Shown here piece after piece: positions 1 through 11,107 of a stretch of 64,000 nt of DNA (position 1 is its first letter; each line of letters begins with the position of its first letter). This DNA is from Multifurca ochricompacta (Eukaryota > Basidiomycota > Agaricomycetes > Russulales > Russulaceae). The DNA is taken from NCBI GenBank assembly GCA_022496185.1, contig WTXG01000002.1, forward strand, positions 124,001 through 188,000, written 5' to 3'. The notes beneath the pieces were generated by a model. The model saw nothing but the letters and a program-made list of their open reading frames with translations. It was not told the DNA's origin and made no database searches. Made by a program: the position numbers and the translations under genes.

Positions 1-393
1 ATGTTTTCTTTCTTGCATCATTCCTGGTATGTTGAATAATGTTGATGGATGTGCTGCCGACAGGAGTTACCCCCGGTGAGGAACACTTTCCACTTCGTGT
101 TCTTCCTCACAAATTCTTCATCATTTCTATCAAAGCTCTGGTAAGTGATCTTTTATTCTCATGAATTATTACTTACTTGCATATATTACACCAACATCCA
201 GTTCATGTATCCACCCTACTATCATCCATAATGAACTTGACTGTGATTTTATCTGTGAAGATAAGTCAAATGTCCCTTGCCTTGTCCTTTTGTGTATGGA
301 CCTCAGACAGGATGGGTAGGTGATAATCTTGGAGCCCATCTCCCTTGACATCTGTTAACATTTTGTATAGAAGATAAATTGCAAGCTTCGTAC

Positions 394-695
394 CTCAGAG
401 TCATCCAGTAAATCATGCCCACTCAACACCTCAGGTTCATCAGATTCATTCTGAACCTCCTCATCCTCACTAGCTTCCTTTGATGGTTTTGCACAGTGTT
501 TCTTCCAAGGCCTATGATCAGGCTCTTCATCTGAGGATTCTTCTGAATGTTCATCCACTGCTGCTTGCTTTGAAGACCTGTTGTTCTTTGCTGGTGCTTT
601 TGTTAGTCCTACCTTTTTGGAGCTGGTTTCTTTGCTGGTGCCTTTGTGTGTGCTGTGATTTTACCCTTTGTGGTTGGAGCATTGGTTTTTGCCAT
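394..695 (-). CDS. Partial ORF, Lys/Ala-Pro then acid-rich N-terminus; unrecognised, possibly transposon-associated
   Basis: On the minus strand an ATG at 695 opens a basic segment with repeated Lys-Ala-Pro-Ala-Lys units. A short apparent intron follows, then an acidic Ser/Glu/Asp segment ending at a plausible donor (gtacg) at 393. The next exons would lie towards the left edge, where I cannot follow the frame. Low-complexity basic-then-acidic N-termini are common on transposon-encoded proteins of agaricomycetes, and the surroundings are pure repeat. That link is inference. No catalytic motif is visible, and it may not be a gene. Confidence 0.3.
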
Positions 696-850
696 GTTGT
701 ATTGACACGTTAATGAACACAAGTAATATTGCACTGTATACTTGACATTGTTTGGCAGTGTATTGTGTTTGCCACTTGCAATTTGATCCTCCAAGTTGGT
801 ACTTCTGTTGACATGACCTTAATATAAGAAATTGTGCCATTATATTTCAT

Positions 851-929
851 GAGGGTGTGTAACTCAGTGGTTAGAGCAATGGACCCAGCTATGTCTGGTA
901 GGTCTTGGGTTCAATCCATGATGCAGCCA
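851..929 (+). repeat. tRNA-like sequence (SINE head or tRNA pseudogene)
   Basis: A good internal RNA polymerase III A-box (aactcagtggttagagc) is followed at the right spacing by a B-box (gggttcaatcc), and the copy ends gcagcca. The acceptor stem and anticodon stem do not pair well, so it is unlikely to be a working tRNA. A tRNA-derived SINE head or a decayed tRNA copy fits better, given that it sits in a repeat block. The 3' tail of a SINE could not be bounded. Confidence 0.5.
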
Positions 930-1199
930 TTATTTTCAGGTTTCAGGAGCTGACATAATACCTAAGAAATCAATGGTCTTTGTATTATGTAAAAGACCAG
1001 TTGCAACCAGTGTAAACCAGCTTTCATTGGTCTTTCAAAATTCTGTAATAGTGTGCAACTGGCAACTGATAAGTCTGGGAATCTGTGCAACCACAACCAA
1101 TGGTCTGGTTGCATTTGGTTGGGTTTGGTCCAGTTTCAGTTGTTTTTTTGGTTTGGGCAACTGGATCTTTAAACACTAGCCATGCCTGTTCCACAAAAT

Positions 1200-2400
1200 G
1201 AAATAAAATAATAATGTAAATAAAGAATAAACTTAATCTTCTGAACATAAATCAGCAATTATTGAGGGATCCTGAGTAGCCACAAATGAACACATTGTAT
1301 CCAAGTGTGTGTTGACACAGGATGTGTCTGGAGATGCTTCAGGCATCTAAGGATCGCTTTAAGCTGTAGATAAGATTAGATGAGGTTCCGGAGTTTTGGA
1401 CTTTTTACAATATCTTTATTACATTTCTTTCTCACCTTACTCAGCTGATTAGTGATGTACTTAGTAATGCACAGTAAGCATGTGATATCTCTTTGGCCAA
1501 TGGCCTTTATCCCTCATTGATTATTGTCCAGCACTTGTGGACTTATTCCCAGTGCACACAGACCATTTCCCCTGGCCCCCATGGGTATATAAGGGTGTCT
1601 GTTTTGTCTCTTTCACTTCAGAGTTCTTCTAACCTCTGAAGTGTAAGTTCTTCTTTACTTTACTCTCTCACTACCTATAGACTAACCTATTATATTAGAC
1701 TTGTCTTTCTTTAGGTGTGTAGATAGTAATATAGAGTTCTTCTAACCTCTGAAGTACTTGTCTTTCTTTAGCCTAACATGCTACTAACCACAGTCAGTAT
1801 AACCAGCAGCATGATTATTTGACAGTGTGTATCTCCTTCACTGGGATGGACTGGGCCAAGTGTCTGAAATGCATGATGCAAGTAAAGAACTTGCACATGT
1901 TTCATTTTATGGGTAACCTGGGTATCAAAACAAATATCCAGGGGTTACCCCTGCCAATCACTATGCATTTGTCAATTATTTTTGCATTCTATGCAGTTAT
2001 CTGACAGGCTTTTCATCAATGTTCTATAACATCTATCTAATCATCTTTGTATATTGGGGTGGATTTTAGTTGTGCTTGTATAAAATTGAAACCAGAATAA
2101 TAAAACAACAATAGAATAATGAATTATCTTAATCTTATGAATATAAAACAGGAATCTTTGAAGGATCCTGAGTAGCCACAAATGAATGCGTTGTGTATCT
2201 CCTTGACTGGGATGGCCTGGGCTGGTTATCCAAAATGTGCGATGCAAGCAAAAAACTTGCACATGTTTACACAGGTAACCTGCAGGTGACCCACAGGTAA
2301 CCCATGGGTTACCCATACCTGTAGCAATGGGTATGGGTATGGGTACAGGAACCAATGAAGATACCTGGGGGTTACCCCTGCTATTCACTACCTATATTGA
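1200..2400 (+). repeat. Two tandem copies of a dispersed repeat (forward orientation), the first split by an LTR
   Basis: Two head-to-tail copies share the order: an AT-rich segment, a ggatcctgagtagccacaaa motif, a tatctcc..ctgggatgg..ctgggc motif, a gcaag..acttgcacatg segment, then gggtaaccc-like palindromic stretches ending near tgccaatcacta. The first copy is interrupted by the solo LTR at 1310-1824; the second runs from about 2040 to 2400. Reverse-orientation copies lie at 4860-5790. No long ORF is present. I cannot assign a superfamily; a non-autonomous element is the likeliest reading. Confidence 0.65.
1310..1824 (+). mobile_element. Solo LTR, family 1, 5-bp TSD GTGTG
   Basis: The 515-bp sequence starts TGTTGACAC and ends TTTGACA, and is flanked by GTGTG at 1305-1309 and 1825-1829. 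It carries a TATA-like run followed by a repeated cttcagagttcttctaacc block, as expected for an LTR promoter and R region. A second copy of the same family lies at 4123-4629 on the opposite strand. It interrupts a dispersed repeat whose uninterrupted form is visible near 5420. No internal retrotransposon domain adjoins it, so it is a solo LTR left by recombination. Confidence 0.85.
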
Positions 2401-2559
2401 ACAACTGCTAAGAGCCTACAGCCCCAAGAGGACAAGATGGGGTCTGTAGTGTGCTACAGGGCATCTTTAAATAGGTTCTAGTACTATTTTATGAAATACC
2501 AAAGCTGATCAAGCATGCAATGTAAATCCAATTAGTTATCAGTGGCTTACTTTCATAAG

Positions 2560-2660
2560 TACCCTGACACATCTTATTTACTAATGTGTGATTGTTTCTG
2601 CTGGTCTGGCATTATCTAAAATACATACTAGACTACTTTAGACTACTCTACAATCAGATT
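2560..2660 (+). repeat. Short AT-rich repeat, inverted partner at 5890-6010
   Basis: A segment with ctggtctggcattatctaaaa, then tactagactactttagacta and an AT-rich end, matches the reverse complement of 5890-6010 with moderate divergence. Both copies lie outside the LTR nest but not in simple mirror order with the larger repeats. They are therefore separate dispersed copies rather than the arms of one palindrome. Confidence 0.6.
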
Positions 2661-3494
2661 ATCAATTAATATTACTCAAAAAATGGCCACATGTATCTAT
2701 AATGTCCTTTGCTGCATAAAAAATGTGCATCCAGGACAGCATTGAATTTGTTGAACCAGAATACTGGTACAGAGATAGTCCGAGATAATTGTGATTGCAT
2801 TTAGATAAAACAATTGATGAGATAAAAACATGTCTTACATTAATCAAGATACTGAATATATACATCTCAGATCAATCATGTGATTAAATCACTTTCATTA
2901 ACAAGCAAGATAATGTGTGTGTTCATTTAGTTGTTACGCTCAGAGGGGTGTATGCAGTCAAGTGCGGGCAGCTAGGTCACAGAGACAAGGTCAGGATGAT
3001 CTTGGAACAATGTGGAAGACAATAAGTCCAACACAAGGTCTACCAGAGTCACAGGCTCAGTGTACAGGTCACAGAGGATGAGTACCAAAGGGACAAGTTT
3101 GGGTGGTGAGACACAAGGAAGGAAGTAAAGGTCCACAAGACTTCTGATTGACACAAAAGCTCAAGATGGGGAACCATCTGAGTGAGACTAGCTAGGGTAT
3201 ATATACATGCTGGACTAGCTTAGTCATCAGGGTTCTTATCTGTCTATCTAAGTGCTGTGGTTCTAGACATGTGACTATGGAACCTTCCATCAGAACCAGT
3301 GCCACTGTCTTCCCACATCAACTAAGGTTCAGGGTCCTTCTGTACATGAGGCATCAAACCTTACTGTCATGTGATCTGCTTCTGTACCTCATGCTGTATT
3401 TGTCTTCTGGACTTCGGTGTGGGACATCATGACTAAGCTGGCAATGTCCTTGCAGACCCTGCACGGCTACTGTCACTGCTGCTGCTTATGTAGC

Positions 3495-4088
3495 TGTTAC
3501 GTCCGGTGTGAGATGTTCTGCACGACTTGTGCGACAGCTTTGTACGTTCGTTCAGATAAGAGGTCAATAGGACCCCTTGGAGTGTCAGAGGGAAGAGTCA
3601 ATCGTCAAAGGGGCTGTTCCCTTAATAACAACTGTTGAGCGGAAAGTGCCGGAAGCACTGAGACGAACGAGTCAGAGAGTTCAAAGGGGAGTCCAGAAGA
3701 CAAACACCGATGTATTCAATAAGTCGAGTCTGAAGCTACAGTGTAGTCTACAGTGGGCTTATATACGTAATGAGGTGAGCGTCTACTGATAAGAGATACG
3801 GAGTCAAGTGGGCCTGAATATACGAAAGCAGAGGGCGTAAAGCCTGGCTTCTGATAGGGTATTAAGTAAGTGTCCAGTCTTAGAGATAAGAAGATAAGCG
3901 ATAAGGGAAGGCATAAACAAAGTGTAAACAGCAGTCATCATATGTAAGCAGCGGTCATGGGGAGGGGAGCAGGGCACGTGAGGGATCCCAGGACGGGGAC
4001 ATAATCAAGAAGTGAAGGGTAGGTGGAAGGGAAGGGTCCGCAGCAGGGAGAGTGAAGAAAAGTGGGGTACTAGGCCCTAGTCATAACA
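3495..4088. mobile_element. Nested solo LTR, 594 bp, TSD GTAGC
   Basis: Starts TGTTACGTCC and ends TCATAACA. GTAGC is directly repeated at 3490-3494 and 4089-4093. It lies wholly inside the outer LTR (2932-4650) and has similar termini and length, so it is probably the same or a sister family. No internal coding region is retained. Confidence 0.85.
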
Positions 4089-4122
4089 GTAGCCCCCACA
4101 TCTTGCTGTCTGTTGGGTACAC

Positions 4123-4629
4123 TGTGAAACAGGCATATAGCGCAGCATACTGACTGTAACGGTTAGCGGTTTAGGCTAGATAAAGACAAGTCGCTTCAGA
4201 GGTAGAAGAAACTCTATATTACTATCTACTGACCTAGATAAAGACAAGTCCTATATACCAGAGTTAGTCTTAAGGTATGATAGAGAGTAAAGTAAAAGGA
4301 ACTTACGCTTCAGAGGTAGAAGAAACTCTGAAGTGTAAGAGACGAAACAGACACCCTTATATACTTCCAAGGGATGGTCTGTGCACACTGGGAATAAGTT
4401 CACAGGTGCTGGACAAAGTCCAAACAATAAACATGAGGGCATAAGGCCATTGGCTACAACAGAAATCACATGTTACATGGTGTATCAGTCAGCTACTGCG
4501 GAATGTGAGAAAGAAAGTAATAATGATAATGTAAAGAGTCCGAAACTCCGGTATCTAATCTAATCTACAAAGTAGCTAATCTAATCACCTGATGCCTGAA
4601 GCATCACCGAACATCTTCTGTGTTCAACA
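4123..4629 (-). mobile_element. Nested solo LTR, family 1, 507 bp, TSD TACAC
   Basis: Read on the minus strand it starts TGTTGAACAC and ends TTTCACA. TACAC flanks it at 4118-4122 and 4630-4634. It shares the TATA run, the ttcttctacctctgaag-type block and the 5' gatgcttcagg segment with the LTR at 1310-1824, in opposite orientation. It lies 34 bp from the other nested LTR, inside the outer LTR. Confidence 0.85.
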
Positions 4630-4859
4630 TACACTGGGTAGGTTGTAACATTAGTTGTATAAAGCCACTAAATCTGCTATAGATAAAGCAGTTGCTATCA
4701 CATTATCACAAGCACCTAAGTCTCTAAGTTAACAAAGTATCTAAAATATAAGTCTGCACCATGCCCATTTCCTTCAGAATTCCTATTTAGATGTACTATA
4801 TCAGCTACTAAATTAAAGTAAACAAATGCATTATCTCACAATGTGATTTATTACATAAT

Positions 4860-5790
4860 GTCCACATGGTAGGCCACTAGTGATTGGCAGGGGTAACCCT
4901 GGGGTATACTCATTGGTACCTGTACCCATACCCATACCCGTCACTGTGGGTACGGGTAACCCACGGGTTACCCACAGGTCACCCATGAAAATGTGTGCAA
5001 GTTCTTTACTTGCATTGCGCATTTTGGATACCCGGCCCAGGACTTCCCAGACCAAGAAGATACACAACGTGTTTATTTGTGGCTGCTTAAGATCCCTCAA
5101 TGGCTCTTGTTTTATGTTCAGAAGATTAAAATAATTCATTATTCCATTTTATTTTATTATTCTGCTTTCAATTTTATACAAGCACAACTAAAATCCAGTA
5201 TACAGAGATGATTAGATAGGATGTTATAGAACATTGATGAATAGCCTGTCAGATAACTGCACAGAATGCAAAAAAATTTAATGAACACATAGACATTGGC
5301 AGGGGTAACCCCTGGATAATTGTTTTGATACCTGGGTTACCCATAAAATGAAACACATGCAAGTTCTTTACTTGCATCATGCATTTTGGACAATTGGCCC
5401 AGGCCATCCCGGTCAAGGAGATACACACTCAGACACAATGCGTTCATTTATGGCTACTCAAGATCCCTCAAAGATTCCTATTTTATGTTCATAAGATTAA
5501 GATAATTTATTATTCCATTTTTATTTTATTATTCTGGTTTCAATTTTATATGAGCGCGACTGATCTTTGCATTTCTGCACATTTCAGATAAATGGCCCGG
5601 GCCATCCCGGTCAAGGAGATAAGCACTTGGACACAATGCATTCATTTATGGCTACTCAAGATTCCTCAAAAATTGTTGTTTTATGTTCAGAAGATTAAAA
5701 GGATCTTTTATTTACATTATTATTTTATTATTCTAGTTTCATTTCATACAAGCATGACTGTCCTGGTCCCTGGATGCACAATTCTGCACG
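4860..5790 (-). repeat. Three reverse-orientation copies of the dispersed repeat
   Basis: Copies at about 4860-5220, 5270-5540 and 5560-5790 are reverse complements of the unit at 1200-2400. Shared marks are the gatacaca junction, the tggctactcaagatccctca motif and the aagttctttacttgca segment. The middle copy keeps the uninterrupted site into which the 1310-1824 LTR inserted in its paralogue. No coding potential is seen; ORF-like stretches are translations of the repeat. Confidence 0.65.
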
Positions 5791-5889
5791 TTTAAGTCAA
5801 CCTTCCTTAATAGGAAGGAGGTCAGACCACCATGCAATGCAATGTAGTCGCTGCCCCATGCAGCTTGTAGATACATGCGGGCCTTGTTT

Positions 5890-6340
5890 CAATAAAGTAA
5901 TTTGATAATTAAATTATAGAATAGTCTAAAGTAGTCTAGAGAGTATTTTAGATAGTGCCAGACCGGCAGAATTGGTCACGCATTAATAAAACAGATGCAT
6001 CATGATTTTCAAGAATGTAGATCACTGATAACAGTTTTATTTTACATCGCACCATTGATCTGCTTTGATATTTTGTAGGATAACACTAGAACATATTAAC
6101 ATTCACCCTGTATCATACATCAGACGAGATCTTATATTTTTGTGGCTGCAGATGTGTTTTATCTTAGAAATTCTACTGATCTTGTCAATGCATAATTGGC
6201 ACCTATACCTGCCAAACCTGCTGCGCAGGTATGGGTTTCCATGGGTTGGGAGCCATATACCCATACCCATACCTGGCAAAACCTGTGGCACTTACCTGCG
6301 TGGGTATGAAAACCCTTGACAATCACTATAGGCCACCTAC
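5890..6340. repeat. Further diverged repeat pieces (5890-6010 and 6195-6340)
   Basis: 5890-6010 is the inverted partner of 2560-2660. 6195-6340 is rich in gggtatgggt / acccatacccat and ends tgacaatcactata, like the end of the dispersed unit. This is the right edge of the repeat block. 6345-6875 has no convincing gene; the longest minus-strand ORF there (6368-6751) is unrecognised. Confidence 0.45.
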
Positions 6341-6875
6341 CATAAATATTTCATAATTTTAGCAAATTTATCCAATGAGGTAAAAATCATTCTTTCTCAA
6401 AGCTAACAACATTGAAAGGGTTTTTTGAGTCATTGTATCTAACTCACTGCTGCTCATTTCCACAGAAAGATCCCTGCACAAGATTGAGGTATGTGCTTCT
6501 TGAGGAGAATTTGAAATTCTCGTTCTGGCAATGGCAAATCCACCGACTTCGGCACCAGTCTCTCGTGCCAGAGAGTGATGAAATAACACACCTTTGCAAT
6601 ACAAAACGACGATGCTAGTACTTGCACGGGTTGGATTGTATATCGGATAGTGGGATGATCTGACTGCTGCAAGAGGGCTTCTGACGTATGCTTCTATTAT
6701 GGCCATTGCTCCACGAGAAAAGACGCACAGGACAAACGAAAGGAAATCCATATGTCTAGATCACATCGTAAGGGCGACTACACCCAAATCCCGAGCTGAA
6801 AACGTTAAAGAGACAGGAACGTATATCCATAAACTAGGTAAAAAGAATAGACAACTTCCCATCCCCCGTTGTCCA

Positions 6876-9401
6876 CTAGCTCTTCCCAGAGCCCTCCAAC
6901 GACTCTTTATCCTTCGCGTCAGAATACGGACCGTAAGCTTTCCCCCGCTGCTCTGCAGCCCATCGCACGGCCGCACGCCGCCCCTTCGGTACGTCCACGG
7001 TGAACCAGATGACAAGACTTGCAGAGGAACAGAGCGCAAACAAGAACGGAAAGCCATCCCAGTTGTTTCCCGACTTGTTGATGATCGCCTGAATAACGTT
7101 CGGCCCAATCATTGATGACGCACGATTCGACAGTCCGAATAAGCCGAAAAACTGGAGGTTTCATCATGCTTTGAGCGGAAGGGGAATTTATGTGGCAAAG
7201 AGGGACAACTGGACGTACCATGTTGTCAAACCCTGGTGGGGAGAGCTCGGCCATCATCGTTTGCGAGAAAGCGTAGTACGGAGCTTGAAAGAGACCAAAA
7301 ACGACATTGTACGCCCAGAACTCCCATACATTGTGAAATCTAGGGACGGAGTAAACGTCATCTCCCGGTGGGAGAGGAAGAAGCTAGGGTGCCCACCCTA
7401 GCTTGTTCGTCCAGATGCCAATCATGCCCCATAATGGGATCAGGATTGTTACGACATTCGTGACAACGAACTGGATGCGTCACCCTGAGTGAGTGACCGA
7501 GGACACGATGAATGTCGGTAAATGATAATGTTACCATCTTCTTAGTGCTGATCTTCCAATAGCGTTGTATGTACCAAAAGCCGAGCGTACTTGCGGTGGA
7601 AGTGATTGCTTGTGCGAGGCCGAGATACGTGTTCTCCAGGAACGAAAAAGTGAACTTGTCATTCTGACAGATGGACACCAACGTGCCCGTGGTATTCAAG
7701 CCCTGAGCAGAGCAGTATGAGCGCATCAGTCTAATTCGATTGTCTTCAGAAAGGATGGCACGCACGTCCGCTAGGAGGAAGAATGCAAATAGGTATATGA
7801 ATGTGTGGGGTAATTTCTTGTACTGCTTCAAAGCGACCCAGATCTGATTGAGAATGAGAGACTCGAAACCAGACAGAACAAGCGGGTCTGGAGACGGACC
7901 TGCTTCCAGCCAATCGTAAGATAGCTTTCTCCTTTAGGGAGTTTCGGTCCTGGCCGAGGCTGCTGGTAAATGACTTAGGTGCCCATCAGTGAGCGCCAAG
8001 TTCAAGGGGACCGATAAGACGCACACCACCAGATACCGGTCAACACCCAATAGCCGTTGGTACTTGGATTTAAACTGTCAGCTCGCCGCTGAAACATTCG
8101 CAATGCTACAGAATCTTACAAGACGATGACGTAATTGTTAACTTTTGGATTGCTTTGAAGGGGGAGTAGAAGAGAAAGGTTCAGCGCCAACGTCACGATA
8201 TAACCAATATTGCTATGGGTCTGCGAGAGCCATGTCATCTTCCACGGGACGCTAGCAAGAGAATGAGGTATCTACCGTGCTGATATTGCTGATCCTGTTC
8301 TTTTCGAGGCTCTCCTCCCGCTCATAAACCTCCACGGATATCTCACCGCGGTCGTACCTCTCCCTGAGGTCACGCGAATGCTGCGTATTGCGCGCTAGGC
8401 GCGGAAAATTAGCGGCATAGAATACGAGAGTGGCACCGTATGAAATGAAGCCGATCATGTACAATGCCATCGCAAGGCCCCAGCGGCTTGGAGCTGTATG
8501 TCAAGACATTCAGCGTGCGTCTGGCGTCTGGACCGCCACAGAAGACATGGCCACCTACATGTCAAACTCATGCTAGCAAACTGAGCCGCCCAACATATCA
8601 AGGTCACGACAAACAACAACCACCTGCCGAAGGTCCCGTAGTCAGCTGCTGAGCCAATGGTCGTGAAGATCATTGTCATGACCTGAAACAGAATCAGGAA
8701 CTACCAATAAGACGAAATACACGAGGAAGGTGACGTACTGCGAAACTGGCACCGTTTGCAACTAAGACAACAGAACTCACTGCCTTAGTTCCACTACCCC
8801 AGGGCAAGACGCATTTGCCAGAAGCGCCAGCGTCTTGACAGGACGAGCCCGGCCCACGGACGGGATCATACCCTGCTGCCGTGGCGAGAGATTGAAAGAG
8901 AGTTAAGGAATAGCCTTTGGTACATCAGGATTAGACACGACTGAGAAGGACATAGATGACAGACCTAAGGGACCAACACCCTATATATCACCAACACACG
9001 CCCAACTTGTCAGCACCGCATCCTAAAAGATAAGTAACATAAAAGTGGCGCACGTTATCTCCGTTGTAGTACACTGATAAAAAGTGGTGAGGCATGTATA
9101 GGGGAGATATGAGCGGAGAACATACGGTAGTAGCTCCATAACTCCCTCCGTGTCACGATTGGCTCGTCATAGTTAGGTGGAGCAACAACTGGGGTGCAGA
9201 AGTCACTCCCTCGCTGTTCCCGCTGTCAGAGAGGACGAGCTCTGGAACGGGACCCTTGAAAGTGTCCCATGCGACATGGTGAAACCAGAACCAGATAGGG
9301 TTCCAAAAGTCAAAGTACTAGAGGGTGTACCAGAGTGATATAAAACCTAGAAAGAGTGTCTTGTGACAACCTCCCGCGTGGTTCTCTTGCTTCGCTGGCA
9401 T
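6876..9401 (-). CDS. ATG22: Autophagy-related protein 22 (Atg22), vacuolar amino-acid effluxer of the MFS type
   Basis: Atg22 is a multi-pass vacuolar membrane protein that exports amino acids released by autophagy. The minus-strand exons, joined at GT-AG introns, give the family order: an RRELWSYY block, GVGPLGYSLTLFQSLATAAG, VLVANGASFA, TTIGSAADYGTFGRWLLF, the RERYDRGEISVEVYEREESL loop, NISTTHSNIGYIVTLALNL, LPHTFIYLFAFFLLAD, GLNTTGTLVSICQND, the GLAQAITSTASTLGFWYIQR block and FGLFQAPYYAFSQTMMAELS. It closes with IGPNVIQAIINKSGNNWDGF and stops at 6876. There are at least ten introns and two micro-exons (9054-9073 and 8965-8980). The start at 9401 (MPAKQENHAG) is the most likely one. The frame slips by one at 9208-9210, where CCC should read CCCC for the conserved exon to continue. 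Otherwise the gene looks intact. Confidence 0.9.
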
Positions 9402-9837
9402 CTAGACAATAGACATTTTAGTCCGCTCTGGGAAAGAATAGCATAGCGATAGCGTTCATCCATGACCATGAGGGGGTCAATGGTCACTGGTCTGGTCACT
9501 GGTCACTCTAAGCGGGATACCGGGCCGCTATCTAATGGTCAACCATTGGTTAAGCAGTTACCTTATCTCAAGGTCCTACTGTGTACTAAGCACTCGTAAA
9601 GTCTGATTCTCCGGAAACCCAGAAAACGTCAGACTCACGCTCGGTACCTGCAAAACTCTAACAAGACTCTGGCTACCCCACGAAGAAAGCATGAAAACCA
9701 TCAAAATAAATGAGCGGGATAAACAATCAAAGAGCCACGCAACACCAATCACCCACTCCAGCATTCTCATCGCTTCGCCCTAAAGTTACAACAAGAAATT
9801 TACCACTGGCATCAACACACGGAAGTCAAAAAGCGTA
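9402..9837. other. Intergenic: ATG22 upstream region
   Basis: 436 bp between the ATG22 start and the stop of the next minus-strand gene. It must contain the ATG22 promoter and the hydrolase terminator. A tandem tggtcactggt-type run sits near 9480-9510. Nothing else was recognised. Confidence 0.5.
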
Positions 9838-11107
9838 TCATCGCCTCGGGCTCATCCCAATGCGGCTAATAGAAGACCTCATCAACACGCGGGGCTTGGC
9901 TTTGAGACGTTGCAGAGGAGAATGACGTACGAAATGATTCGCACCAGGCATTTCCACAACCTCAAGCGAACGACCGACCTGCCCGGCGGCTTTGTGTTCT
10001 TTGTATAGCTTCTCCACGGTCCAAGCGGCGCCAGCCATTTCCCAAAGTGTATTCTCACCCCATATGATGACGACTTTGCACCGCGGCAGTACGCGCCCCG
10101 CTTCCCTGTCGAACAACATCCGTCGCGTTTGCTCGAACGCGAGGCTGAGTGGCATGCCGTGGAGCAAGGCCTCCGAACCCTGGATTGGCCCGGGCCACGA
10201 GACGGCCTCGAGTGACGCGGGTGGGATCACATCAAGCGTCGCGGGGCGCGCACATGGTGGCGCAGGGTAAGGCAACGGGGTGGTATCGAGTAGGGCCGGG
10301 TTGCGCGTCCTGCGTACCGTGTCCGAGTGATGGTAATATGTCGAAACCCAAGAATAAAAACGCGGGACGCGTTGCTCCATCGGGTACGTCGAATCGACCA
10401 AGGGATGATACTTGCTAAGAGTTGGAAGCCCGAATGATACGTGTGGCGCATCTGGGAAAGACGTGGTGGATCGTCAAACGTTGTGATGACTGGCGAAAGT
10501 TTAAAGAGGTCCGAGGCTGCTCACCAAAGATGCAGTACGCCCGGAGGCAGGGCTCGAGGGTCCGGAGGGCGTCCGCGGGAAGTGCATCAGCGTGTGCAAG
10601 GAAACCCGCCAAGGGTGTGTGCGCAAGTGACCACGCTACGATCACAATGCCGCCTCGTTGACTCCCATCCCAACGACAATCACGGGAGGAATCTTCTCCT
10701 CATGGACTAACCACGCAAGGAAGAGACCAATGTCAATGCCCTGCTGAGCGAGGGCCTTGGCACGTGTCTCCAGGTGGGGGCTACCTAACGCAGCGAGTTC
10801 CGAGTCCGATAAGGGCGTTGAGCCTGGGTAATCCCGTCGGTTGATGAGGATAAGGCGAACTCGGTTCGCGGCCGCGAACGGTAGCAATGGGGCAAAGATT
10901 CCTAAAATAAATAAATACATGCACAACGAAAGTTATCGTATACAACCGTCAGATCGGACTTGCTGCCGAGTTAAAGTGCAGTACCAGCTTACCCGAGTGG
11001 AAACCCGTCCCATGTACCATCACAAACGTAGTATATGTTCCATCCAATGGCCCAGAATCTTCATATGAAAAGCGCAGAGTGCCATCATTGACAGTTGCCG
11101 CAGGCAT
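9838..11107 (-). CDS. Alpha/beta-hydrolase fold protein, substrate unknown
   Basis: Starts at 11107 (MPAATVNDGTLRFSYEDSGP). The first exon ends in VMVHGTGFHSG, the oxyanion-hole HG motif. The second exon has the RVRLILINRRDYPGST strand and loop. The nucleophile elbow is GGIVIVAWSLAH, so the usual GxSxG reads A-W-S-L-A. The fragment DAPHVSFGLPTLSKYHPLVD is recovered only by splicing a gtgagc...cccag intron. The catalytic histidine lies in the late PGANHFVRH motif. The family includes many fungal esterases and lipases, and no substrate can be given. The frame slips by one at 10684-10686, where GGG is expected to be GGGG, just before the nucleophile. Stop at 9838. Confidence 0.75.

Larger units (their letters stand above)
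2932..4650. mobile_element. Outer solo LTR (about 608 bp net) with TSD TTAGT, hosting two nested LTRs
   Basis: The outer element begins TGTTACGCTC at 2932 and ends TTGTAACA at 4650. TTAGT lies on both sides, at 2927-2931 and 4651-4655. Removing the two nested LTRs (3495-4088 and 4123-4629) with one target copy each leaves about 608 bp, close to the 594 bp of the nested LTR that shares the TGTTAC...TAACA termini. No gag, protease, reverse transcriptase or integrase was seen, so this is a solo LTR. Gypsy-type ancestry is suggested by the termini only. Confidence 0.8.

Noticed and set aside
2932..4088. A single minus-strand LTR of about 1.16 kb with a polypurine tract at 4089
   Set aside because: Flanks did not match (ttagt against gtagc). 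Splitting it into an outer LTR (2932-4650) and a nested LTR (3495-4088) gives perfect duplications for both.
1200..6010. One large palindrome around the LTR nest
   Set aside because: The order of the larger and smaller repeat pieces on the right is not the mirror of the left, so these are separate copies in opposite orientation.
6368..6751. A minus-strand gene of 127 residues
   Set aside because: No family recognised, no splice-extended partner, and it overlaps repeat-edge sequence. Left unannotated.
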